Program-made: the position numbers and the translations under genes | The notes under the pieces: generated by a model | What the model was told of the DNA's origin: nothing | Databases searched by the model: none | What the model saw: only the letters and a program-made list of their open reading frames with translations | Assembly (NCBI GenBank): GCA_033852075.1 | Contig: JAWSVC010000020.1 | Coordinates: 48,893 to 112,892 of the forward strand | Source: QZLE01 sp033852075 | Lineage (GTDB): Bacteria; Pseudomonadota; Gammaproteobacteria; QZLD01 | Reading direction: 5' to 3' | Length of the DNA stretch: 64,000 nucleotides | Shown: positions 25,757-33,705 of the stretch, piece after piece | Layout of the letters: each line of letters begins with the position of its first letter | Position numbering within the stretch: the first letter of the stretch is position 1

Positions 25757-25842
25757 AAACCAAGCACACTGAGCGTAGCCGAAGTGCACTTGGTTTTGTT
25801 AATGAATTGTATTAGACCCTTCGGCTACGCTCAGGGAGCTTG
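25756..25842. repeat. family A repeat
   Basis: AAAACCAAG (25756-25764, starting on the last base of the hub stop codon) and CTTGGTTTT (25789-25797) flank the core CTGAGCGTAGCCGAAG (25769-25784). The reverse-complement core is at about 25819-25834. Confidence 0.85.
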
Positions 25843-25904
25843 AGATGGATTACCCGAACAAGTAGGGTAATGACTTTAGAAAAAGTCCATCCAAGTAAGA
25901 AACA

Positions 25905-26084
25905 GTCATCCTCCGGCTTGACCGGGGGATCCAGCAATATGAATTCATTTCATATTGCCGCGCGAAGCGCGCATAGAAAAGATTGCAAATGGATTGCCGC
26001 CTTCGCGGGAATGACGAAAACTTTATTATCGATTACTCGAATACATTGAGTAATAACTGGATACCGGCCTTCGCCGGTATGACG
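25905..26084. repeat. family B repeat, complete copy plus half unit
   Basis: GTCATCCTCCGG (25905) to GGGAATGAC (26015) makes a 111-bp unit with the hairpin GCAATATGA / TCATATTGC and the GC-rich CGCGCGAAGCGCG. A half unit CTGGATACCGG...GTATGACG follows at 26057-26084. Confidence 0.85.
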
Positions 26085-26118
26085 TGCTAAGAAAGCGCGT
26101 GAATAGTGAAACAGGAAT

Positions 26119-26919
26119 ATGACAGACGAAACGCAAAACACATCAACCCAACGTTACTACGGAAAGTACCGTGGTTTTGTGGTTGATAGGGCAGATCCAG
26201 ATAAACTTGGCAAACTCAAGCTAAGAGTTCCATCCGTGCTTGGCGAAGAGGTTACCGGCTGGGCTCTGCCATGTCTGCCTTATGGCGGATTGGATAATAT
26301 CGGCATGAGTATTATCCCAGAGATTGATGCGCAGGTTTGGGTGGAGTTTGAGGAAGGTTTGTTATCACACCCAATTTGGGTTGGCACATTCTGGCAGCCG
26401 GAACAGCTAATGCCAACTGGAGAAGATGCAGAACCCACGCGCAAGATATTGCGTACTCAGTCGGGGCATTCTATTGAGCTTGAAGATAAGGAAGGTGACG
26501 AAGAGATTATGATTACCCATTCCGGTGGCGCAATGTTTAAGATTGATTGTAATGGATCTGTTGAACTGCGATCCGAGGATGATTGTGCATTAACCATGGA
26601 TGCTGCCAGTGGTTTGATTGAGATAATCGATGTAAATGGAAACGTAGCAACCATGGATTCAAACGGCGTGTTGGTTGAAGATATCAACGGTAACAAGGTT
26701 GAAATGGCTGCATCCGGGGTAAAGATTCAGGCTCAGGTAATTAATTTAGATGCAACACAGGTACAACTAGGTGGTGCAGGTGGTGAGCCGATTATTAAAG
26801 GACAGAGTTTTTTAACTATGTTTGCGACGCATATTCATCCAACCAGTATGGGGCCGTCAGGGCCGCCGATACCGCAGGGTGAGATGAGTACGTTGTCGAT
26901 GAAGGTAACTACTACGTGA
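26119..26919 (+). CDS. spike protein, gp5/VgrG OB-fold type (Afp8 C-terminal part)
   Basis: The 266-residue protein has the gp5/gpV-type OB-fold (YRGFVVDRADPDKLGKLKLRVPSVLGEEVTGWALPCLPYGG, then IDAQVWVEFEEGLLSHPIWVGTFW) and a beta-prism of repeated short strands (EIMITHSGGAMFKID, ALTMDAASGLIEIIDVNGN, VEMAASGVKIQAQ). It ends in a conserved tail (PIIKGQSFLTMFATHIHPTSMGPSGPPIP). It should form the trimeric puncturing spike at the tube tip. No separate PAAR gene (Afp10) follows, so the tip cap may be absent or elsewhere. AGGAATATG marks the start. Confidence 0.92.
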   Translation: MTDETQNTSTQRYYGKYRGFVVDRADPDKLGKLKLRVPSVLGEEVTGWALPCLPYGGLDNIGMSIIPEIDAQVWVEFEEGLLSHPIWVGTFWQPEQLMPTGEDAEPTRKILRTQSGHSIELEDKEGDEEIMITHSGGAMFKIDCNGSVELRSEDDCALTMDAASGLIEIIDVNGNVATMDSNGVLVEDINGNKVEMAASGVKIQAQVINLDATQVQLGGAGGEPIIKGQSFLTMFATHIHPTSMGPSGPPIPQGEMSTLSMKVTTT

Positions 26920-26947
26920 GGGGGAAAGCTATTACTAACCTCTCAAC

Positions 26948-27131
26948 CGTCATCCCGGACTTGATCCGGGATCCAGCAAACGGAAGTTTGCCGCGCAAGG
27001 CGCGATGTAAAAACTAACAGAATTGATTTCCGCTTTTCTTTTGTAAAAAAGGCGGGAATGACTGGATACCCGCTTTCGCCGGTATGACAGGAATAATGTA
27101 GGAAGACCCTTCGGCTACGCTCAGGGGGCTT
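26948..27131. repeat. family B repeat plus single family A core
   Basis: CGTCATCCCGG (26948) contains GCAAAC-GGAA-GTTTGC and CGCGC-AAG-GCGCG, and runs to GGGAATGAC (27063) and a second end at 27088. CTTCGGCTACGCTCAG (about 27109-27124) follows without an obvious long arm. Confidence 0.8.
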
Positions 27132-27157
27132 TTAAGAAAGGACGAAAAGGTAAAAAT

Positions 27158-27556
27158 ATGAACATGGGAAAAAGATTAGTAGATCCACCATACCTTAGCT
27201 TTCCGCTTCGGGTCGGCAAGGGCGGTGCTAATCTGGCCAACAGAAGTGCGCATGTGCGCGGACAGATTGAACAGGTGCTTTTTACCAACCCAGGCGAACG
27301 GGTATTTCGCCCTGAATTTGGTGCTGGGTTACGCGCCTTGGTTTTTGAACCTAATACCTCGGCTATGTGGCAGGTGACCCGCAAAAGGTTGATATCTTCT
27401 TTGGCACAGGCCCTACACGGCGAAGTAGATCCCAAAACTATTGATGTGGATGTGGCTGGTGATGGAGAGATGCTGCATATAAATATTGCCTACACTTTGG
27501 CAACAATTGGTTTTACTGAAAGACAAACTTTTTCACTATCTAAGGATTCATTGTAA
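27158..27556 (+). CDS. gp25-like baseplate wedge protein (Afp9/Pvc9-like)
   Basis: The 132-residue product is of the GPW/gp25 family: SFPLRVGKGG, REQIEQVL-type helix (RGQIEQVLFTNPGERVFRPEFGAGLRALVFEPNT) with the conserved NPGER and PEFG motifs. gp25 proteins nucleate the sheath on the baseplate. The stop overlaps the next start (TAATG), so the genes are coupled. Confidence 0.95.
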   Translation: MNMGKRLVDPPYLSFPLRVGKGGANLANRSAHVRGQIEQVLFTNPGERVFRPEFGAGLRALVFEPNTSAMWQVTRKRLISSLAQALHGEVDPKTIDVDVAGDGEMLHINIAYTLATIGFTERQTFSLSKDSL

Positions 27557-28758
27557 TGGCGCAAAGTCCTCAGCCAGAATTAGTATTTGAAGGTCACTAT
27601 CCGGATTGCGGAAAGCGCTTGGTGGATCTTCCTAATCCATTACCTGAGATAGGTGATGATTTTAATTGGCAAACTCGTGACTACGATAGTATTCGCCTGG
27701 CAATGATGGAGGAGCTGATAGCTCGTTTTCCTGAAAGATCACGCTGGACTCCTGCCGATTTAGAGGTTGTTATCACCGAAGCATTGTCTTCAGTTCTGGA
27801 TTTACTATCAGACAAACTTGATAGAGTAACTATCGAGGCATTTTTAGAGATCGCTCGCAGGCCGGATTCTGTTCGTAAGCTTTTAAAGATTATTGGTTAC
27901 GATGCCTTGGCTTTGGCAAAGGCGAAAAATGAAGAGCCGTTTTCTTCTATCAACAATATCGAAGGCACTGCTGAAGAGATCGAATTAGAAGAGATCCGCC
28001 TATTCGATAATTACTGGCTGAATAATCCAGCCGTTATGGAGCAGGCGAAAAAGGTAGGTATTCGTTCGATTCATGATCAGCACCGCATGGTAACTCTTGA
28101 TGACTATGTAAATAGAATAGAAGAACATCCTTTGGTTTTACGTGCCCACTCATGGAGTGAATGGAGTGGGTCATGGCAAATCATCAAGGTTGCGGTTATT
28201 CCATGGAAACGTAATAAACTGGATGACGAAGGTATTGAGTATAACGAACAGGTAATCGCTGAGATTGAGAGTTTTCATAAATCCAGAGAACTTTTTGTGC
28301 CAGACTTTTCTAATTCTCCTTCAATTCGAACTGTACTTAAACCCTATCTGGATTCATACCGAATGATTGGGCAGGAGGTTCAGTTTTACGATGCGAAAGA
28401 GGTTGGAATCTTTATGTCACTGGTCGTAACCGTCGATCCTAATTACTTTCAGTCTGAAGTTCAGTTTACGGTTAATCAGGCGCTTGGTACCTCTGATAGT
28501 GGCTTCTTTAAGCCTGGCAGGCTTCAGTTTGGTGAGGATCTGTTTGCCGGAGATATCTTTGAAACACTGATGAATATCGATGGCGTGCAAAATCTTTATA
28601 TTGAGCGTTTTAAGCGTGCCGGAAGTACTTTTACCGATCAGTCGGAGTCTGGACGAATTGTGTTAAATGGTCTGGAAATCGCGGTTTGTGATAATAACTC
28701 TGCTGATCCTGCGCGCGGTTATTACTATTTGAAATTCCAGGGAGGTCGTAGAGGGTAA
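27556..28758 (+). CDS. gp6/J-like baseplate wedge protein (Afp11-like)
   Basis: The 400-residue product has features of the shorter gp6-like wedge protein of eCIS: FNWQTRDYDSIRLAMMEELIARFPERSRWTPADLEVVITEALSSVLDLLSDKLDRVTIEAFLEIARRPDSVRKLLKIIGYD at the N-terminus and HRMVTLDDYVNRIEEHPLVLRAHSWSEWSGSW centrally, the part that resembles baseplate J. It overlaps genes on both sides by 1 bp, showing tight translational coupling. With the next gene it should form the wedge ring. Confidence 0.88.
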   Translation: MAQSPQPELVFEGHYPDCGKRLVDLPNPLPEIGDDFNWQTRDYDSIRLAMMEELIARFPERSRWTPADLEVVITEALSSVLDLLSDKLDRVTIEAFLEIARRPDSVRKLLKIIGYDALALAKAKNEEPFSSINNIEGTAEEIELEEIRLFDNYWLNNPAVMEQAKKVGIRSIHDQHRMVTLDDYVNRIEEHPLVLRAHSWSEWSGSWQIIKVAVIPWKRNKLDDEGIEYNEQVIAEIESFHKSRELFVPDFSNSPSIRTVLKPYLDSYRMIGQEVQFYDAKEVGIFMSLVVTVDPNYFQSEVQFTVNQALGTSDSGFFKPGRLQFGEDLFAGDIFETLMNIDGVQNLYIERFKRAGSTFTDQSESGRIVLNGLEIAVCDNNSADPARGYYYLKFQGGRRG

Positions 28759-31688
28759 TGTCAGCTAAAAAACAAACTCATGACCTGACTCGATGGAATC
28801 GTGCCGGACTTGATAAATTCAAATATGTTGATGGCAATGCAGCAACTTATTTGGAGAAGATTCGTCAGGGGCTTGCGGAAAAATTCCCTCAGTGGGAAGG
28901 TGTTCAGCATGATTCCAGTAACGAAACCGAATCGGAATCAAAAACAAGAATAGAAAATCAATATAACACCCCAACCAAGGATTTGTTATTTGAGGTCTCG
29001 CGAAGTTTTGCACGTGGCTGCCATGTTCTCACCGAGCATATAAATGCCTTTGCCAATGAGAAATACATCGGCACCGCTACTCAATGGGACAGTATGCGTC
29101 GCCTGGTTGCTATGCTTGATTATTATCCGGCATCACCGGCTTCCGCAACTACTGATATCGCATTGTTTGCTAAAGATGAAAAGAATGGAACTGTCGAAAA
29201 GGGTGTGCAGTTTAAATATGCTCCAGAAGATGGTTCAGCACCAAAGACCTATGAAACCATCGAAAAAATTGATGTCGACTCTAAGCTAAATATTCTGCGG
29301 GCCATAGGTTATAACAAAAATCCGGAACGGTTATCGGGTCAAGAAATAACGGTTGCTGGCGAGTTTAAAAAGCTCAAGATTGGCGATCCGATTATTTTTG
29401 AATCAACCTTGAGTTATCATGCCAGTAAGACTCAGGCTTTGCTGATTACCTCGGTAAAAGTTGAAAAAGGCCAGACTATTATTGGCTTGGGTGGGGAGAT
29501 CTCTAATTCATTTAGAAAAGGTAGTACCATTGTCCATCTGATGCCTAAAGAGAAATTGCAGGCAAAGGGGCCTGTTTCTGAGAGCACACAGGTTGATAAA
29601 ACTCTTCACCTTAAAGAAGAACCAAAGGATTTGTTAAGTGGTGAAATTGTTGCGGTTTATGACGGCAGAAATCACAGCTATCGTTTGGTAAAAGAGGTTC
29701 ATGATAACCGGGTAACCTTTGACAAGGCCGTTGGCCATATCGACCATAAAAACTCAAAGTTAATTGCTACAGTTGTGTTACCAATAGTGCGCTATGCCAA
29801 ACGACCGGTTAAACAGAATAAAGCCTATATCATGGTGGTTTACGCTGCCGGTGATTGGTCATATCTTGCTAATAAATGGGTGTGTGATACCCGGATTCAT
29901 AAAAACAAGAATGTCCTTGTTCACTATAATGTTTCGGCAGCCAAGTACACTCCAATTGGTGCTGAAACAAGTGATACGACAGCAAAGCCAGGATTTACCG
30001 CATTAACCATCGTTTGGAATCCAGAGCATGATATGGTCAAGGCAACTACTGGCAGTATGACGGATCTTAAGATTAGAAACCCGCAGGTTCTTAATGTCCC
30101 TAATCGTGCTGATAGTTCATGGGATGTCGACCCGTTTTTATCCAAAAGTAATAACGGTAGTCTGGTAAAAACTATCAAGACTTCGGAGCCAAAACAGATA
30201 GCTGCAGGTGATTACGCGGCGATTGTTCGTGGAGCGCAGGTAGCTTGGGGTAGGGTGGAAAAAGCAGAGATAAACAAGGACGAAGAGTCCGCATATCTAA
30301 CAGCTTATGATAGATGGTACGACTACGGCGGTGGTCCATTCTTCATTTCTCAAACTAAGGTTTATACGACCTTTAAAGAACAAACTGTACTTATAGATGC
30401 GACCGAAAATCATTTGCCATTAGCAGGCAAGAAGATAGCGTTGGAAAAACTTCCTGCATCGTTGCAATTAGGCAGAAAGTTGATCATTGAAGCTGAAGGA
30501 ACAACATGTTTGACAACAGTAAAAGAGATCAGCAACAACGTAATTACCCTTGCCGATAATATTAGTGGAGGGTTTGAGGTTGGTAATACCAGTATCTTTG
30601 CGAATATTGTAACTATTAGCCACGGTGCAGTTAAGCCAGAGGTTGTCCTTGGCAGTGGTGATGCAACTATCGCCAACCAGGCCTTTGAGGTTAATGCCAA
30701 AGAAGTGAGCTTTGTTCCAGACAGCTCAATGTCAAACGGGGTTAGATCAGATATTGATGTATTTATTGATAATCAAAGATGGAGTCAGGTTGCTAATCTA
30801 AAAGATTCCGACTCGGTTGATATTCACTATGTTGTTCGGATGACTGAAAGCGGTAATATCAAGATTGAATTTGGTGATGGAACCAATGGTCGCAGAATTC
30901 CAACCGGGAAAAATAATGTACGTTTGATTTACCGTCAGGGCGTTGGAGCTGGTGGCAATATTCCTGCGCAGATGCTAACCAAACCAGCCAAGATGCATCC
31001 TTTATTGGAAAAGGTGTATCAACCATGTGCTACTTATGGTGGTCATGAAATGGAAAGCGCACAGGATATGGGTAAAAACGCTCCGGGGGCAGTTTTAAGC
31101 CTTGAGCGCGCAGTTTCGCTGGACGACTTTTCCAAGTTGGCGCGTACCCATTCTTCTGTTGCTCAGGCAAGTTCATTCATGACCACGATCAGCAAGAGCA
31201 GACGCGAATGTATAGATGTGGTTATTGTTCCTGTTGGTGGTGCCGGGCTTGAGTTTGTAAGTACTGAAATTAAAGACTTTTTGCAAAAGCATTCAGTTCC
31301 AGGAGTGTTGATAAAAATCAGTGGCTATCAGCCGGTTATTGTAAGTATCGATATTAAAATCCGTGCTGACCTAAACCGCTACAGTCCGGAAATGATTACC
31401 AATGCGGTAAAACAAAGAATTGCGGAAGAGTTTTCAGTTAATAATCGTGAGCTGGGACAATCATTGCATCGTGGTGAAATTTACAAGGTTGTGGAAAATA
31501 TTGAAGGGGTTACCAACTCTGATTGCATAATTGGAATTGAGCAAGTTCCTGTTAATTCACAGATGCCAAAGATTATTAAAGGTAGCGATGATGTTATCAG
31601 GATGGTGCAACCATCACCGCGCCAGTTAATTCATCTTGATAATAATGTTCCTAAGATCAGTGTAGTAATAGAGGATTATCGTGTATGA
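28758..31688 (+). CDS. large gp6/J-like baseplate protein (Afp12-like)
   Basis: The 976-residue product ends with a baseplate-J region: IKIEFGDGTNGRRIPTGKNNVRLIYRQGVGAGGNIPAQMLTKP, then LERAVSLDDFSKLARTHSSVAQA and YQPVIVSIDIKIRADLNRYSPEMI. The long N-terminal part has the conserved start found in eCIS and T6SS-like wedge proteins (FEVSRSFARGCHVLTEHINAFANEKYIGTATQWDSMRRLVAMLDYYP). It is the main wedge protein that holds the baseplate hexagon. Stop and next start overlap as ATGA-type coupling. Confidence 0.92.
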   Translation: MSAKKQTHDLTRWNRAGLDKFKYVDGNAATYLEKIRQGLAEKFPQWEGVQHDSSNETESESKTRIENQYNTPTKDLLFEVSRSFARGCHVLTEHINAFANEKYIGTATQWDSMRRLVAMLDYYPASPASATTDIALFAKDEKNGTVEKGVQFKYAPEDGSAPKTYETIEKIDVDSKLNILRAIGYNKNPERLSGQEITVAGEFKKLKIGDPIIFESTLSYHASKTQALLITSVKVEKGQTIIGLGGEISNSFRKGSTIVHLMPKEKLQAKGPVSESTQVDKTLHLKEEPKDLLSGEIVAVYDGRNHSYRLVKEVHDNRVTFDKAVGHIDHKNSKLIATVVLPIVRYAKRPVKQNKAYIMVVYAAGDWSYLANKWVCDTRIHKNKNVLVHYNVSAAKYTPIGAETSDTTAKPGFTALTIVWNPEHDMVKATTGSMTDLKIRNPQVLNVPNRADSSWDVDPFLSKSNNGSLVKTIKTSEPKQIAAGDYAAIVRGAQVAWGRVEKAEINKDEESAYLTAYDRWYDYGGGPFFISQTKVYTTFKEQTVLIDATENHLPLAGKKIALEKLPASLQLGRKLIIEAEGTTCLTTVKEISNNVITLADNISGGFEVGNTSIFANIVTISHGAVKPEVVLGSGDATIANQAFEVNAKEVSFVPDSSMSNGVRSDIDVFIDNQRWSQVANLKDSDSVDIHYVVRMTESGNIKIEFGDGTNGRRIPTGKNNVRLIYRQGVGAGGNIPAQMLTKPAKMHPLLEKVYQPCATYGGHEMESAQDMGKNAPGAVLSLERAVSLDDFSKLARTHSSVAQASSFMTTISKSRRECIDVVIVPVGGAGLEFVSTEIKDFLQKHSVPGVLIKISGYQPVIVSIDIKIRADLNRYSPEMITNAVKQRIAEEFSVNNRELGQSLHRGEIYKVVENIEGVTNSDCIIGIEQVPVNSQMPKIIKGSDDVIRMVQPSPRQLIHLDNNVPKISVVIEDYRV

Positions 31689-33310
31689 CAGATAAACAAT
31701 TAGAAAAGTTAAGTCACGCGGAAATGCTCTATAAATTGATGCCGGCGGTATATCGTGCTCGTGATAACTCTGGTCAAAAAAGTGGTGCACAAGAATATGA
31801 TGGTGATCTAAAAAAATTATTGTCAGTGTTTGGTGGATTGCTAGATGAAATATCGGCGAATATCGATCAGTTTTATGCTGATAATTTCCCATTTAATGCT
31901 AATTCATCGATTAAAGATGAAGGTTTCTTGGAAGAGGATGGTCTAAGCTGCCAACCATGGTTATTGCCTTATTTTGCCGATCTTCTTGATGTTAATCTGG
32001 TATCTCCGGATGCAAAAGGTCAGTCACGAGAGATTGCTAACGTAGTGCGTTGGAGACAAAGGCGTGGAACCATTGTTGCAACCGAGGAGATTTCCCAGAA
32101 TATCGGTGATATGGAGGTTGAGGTACAGGAAGGCTGGAAAAGAGTTGCCATGACACCAAGGATTGACGCACCTCTTGTTCCTGAAAGTAGTTTTGGAGAA
32201 GCCGAGGTTGATAGCAGTAAGCCGTTATCTGCAGCAAAACACCCCGGGCTTTTAACCTCTACCGTAGATGTCAGAAAATACTCATTGGCGGTAAAGGCAA
32301 AACAGGCTACCACTGAAACTCATATCTCCCGCTTTGCTTCTTTAGAAGGGGGAAGCGATGATGTTCTTTGGATACAAAAAAACAGATCTGCTATTCCGTT
32401 ATATCAAGGCAGTTATCAGGATCAATCCAGAAGAACTGTTGATGTTCGAACCCCGGATTGGAAAAAAGGGCATGCAAATCCACGCAGTGTCCTTTTGTAT
32501 TGTCCGATTCCTGATGGGTTCTTCTTAGATAATGCATTAGAAATTTCGTGGTCAAAAATTAATTCATGCGTCGCTGTTGAGATCATCAAAGAAACTGTTG
32601 AATTAGATGGTAGAGCAGTAGAAAAGATTACTTATCAGGGGAGCGCTAATCAGCAGGTTCAAATAACCGATAAGGTTAGTCTTCCTCAAAATAAAATCTA
32701 TCAATTTAAAAATATGGTATTCGTAAAAGAAATTGATATTAAAAAGTCAAATATCAGTTTTATCAACTGTGCGGTTAAAGCCGTAAATATCAATTCTATC
32801 GATAATGATGTTCTTCCTGCTATTGATGCTGCTAATTCAATCTTTGAAGAGGTTTATTTGAAGGAAGGTAACGCCAGGTTTGAATATTGCACCGTTTTGC
32901 AAGGAACTATTACCCCTGAGATTCAGGCTAGTGACTGTATTTTTGCTGGAACCTTGCGTAGAGATAAGACAGCAGCAACCAAAAAAATTGATGGTTGTAT
33001 TCGCTATAGCTGTGTACCTGCTGTTGATGCCAAAAGAATGCCGGCATTAATGTTTAATTGTACAGATAAAGCCCCGTTATTTTTCTCACTCAAATTTGCT
33101 GAAAATGGTTGCGGAGTTATCCATCCAGCTGCTGCCGAGCAGATAAAGTTTGGCGCTGAGAATGGAGGTGAGATTGGTGCTTATCATCAACAGCGTTATT
33201 GTCTGCGGTATGAGGCAGTAATTTTAAAGATTAAAGAGAATTTGCCGGTAGGGTTGAAGGTTGCCTTGATACCGGATGAGACGTTGGCGCGGGAGCCTGT
33301 TGCTCTTTGA
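31685..33310 (+). CDS. gpI-like phage tail protein of the baseplate
   Basis: The 541-residue product begins with a P2 gpI-like tail domain (MLYKLMPAVYRARD...LLSVFGGLLDEISANIDQFY, WLLPYFADLLDVNL, REIANVVRWRQRRGTIVATEEISQNI). The C-terminal 300 residues look like beta-helix or beta-sandwich repeats (FINCAVKAVNINSID, FEYCTVLQG, ASDCIFAG) and may form an outward-facing structure. The N-terminal domain links baseplate to fibre in tails, and the next gene is the fibre candidate. Confidence 0.85.
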   Translation: MTDKQLEKLSHAEMLYKLMPAVYRARDNSGQKSGAQEYDGDLKKLLSVFGGLLDEISANIDQFYADNFPFNANSSIKDEGFLEEDGLSCQPWLLPYFADLLDVNLVSPDAKGQSREIANVVRWRQRRGTIVATEEISQNIGDMEVEVQEGWKRVAMTPRIDAPLVPESSFGEAEVDSSKPLSAAKHPGLLTSTVDVRKYSLAVKAKQATTETHISRFASLEGGSDDVLWIQKNRSAIPLYQGSYQDQSRRTVDVRTPDWKKGHANPRSVLLYCPIPDGFFLDNALEISWSKINSCVAVEIIKETVELDGRAVEKITYQGSANQQVQITDKVSLPQNKIYQFKNMVFVKEIDIKKSNISFINCAVKAVNINSIDNDVLPAIDAANSIFEEVYLKEGNARFEYCTVLQGTITPEIQASDCIFAGTLRRDKTAATKKIDGCIRYSCVPAVDAKRMPALMFNCTDKAPLFFSLKFAENGCGVIHPAAAEQIKFGAENGGEIGAYHQQRYCLRYEAVILKIKENLPVGLKVALIPDETLAREPVAL

Positions 33311-33705
33311 TTTAGAAAGAATGTAGGTTGGCGCTGAGCTTGCGAAGCCCAACATGAAAATATGTTTTTGATTAATGCTTCGGCTACGCTCAGCAAGCTT
33401 TAATCAAAAACTTAGGTATGGTTATGCAAATTTTTTCAAGCTCCCTGAGCGTAGCCGAAGGGCCAAGAAAATTTGAGAAATGTAGGGTGACAATAAGCGA
33501 AACGCATTGCACCGACACTGGATACCGGCCTTCGTTGGTATGACGGTGTAAATTTAGAACATGTTGTCATCCTCCGGCTTGACCGGGGGATCCAGCAAAC
33601 GAATGTTTGCCACGCGAAGCGTGAATGAAAAAGTTATATACGAATTCCTGTTGATCCGGGAATGATGAAAGATTTATCACAAACTTAAACTAACGAGTTA
33701 AAGAA
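33311..33705. repeat. 395-bp gap filled with family A and B repeats
   Basis: Family A: GTTTTTGATTAA (33364-33375) and its exact reverse complement (33400-33411) flank a reverse-complement core (33378-33393). CAAATTTT (33427-33434) / AAAATTTG (33468-33475) flank a forward core (33445-33460). Family B: a half unit at 33517-33545 and a full unit at 33566-33666 with GCAAAC-GAAT-GTTTGC. No gene is seen. Confidence 0.85.
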
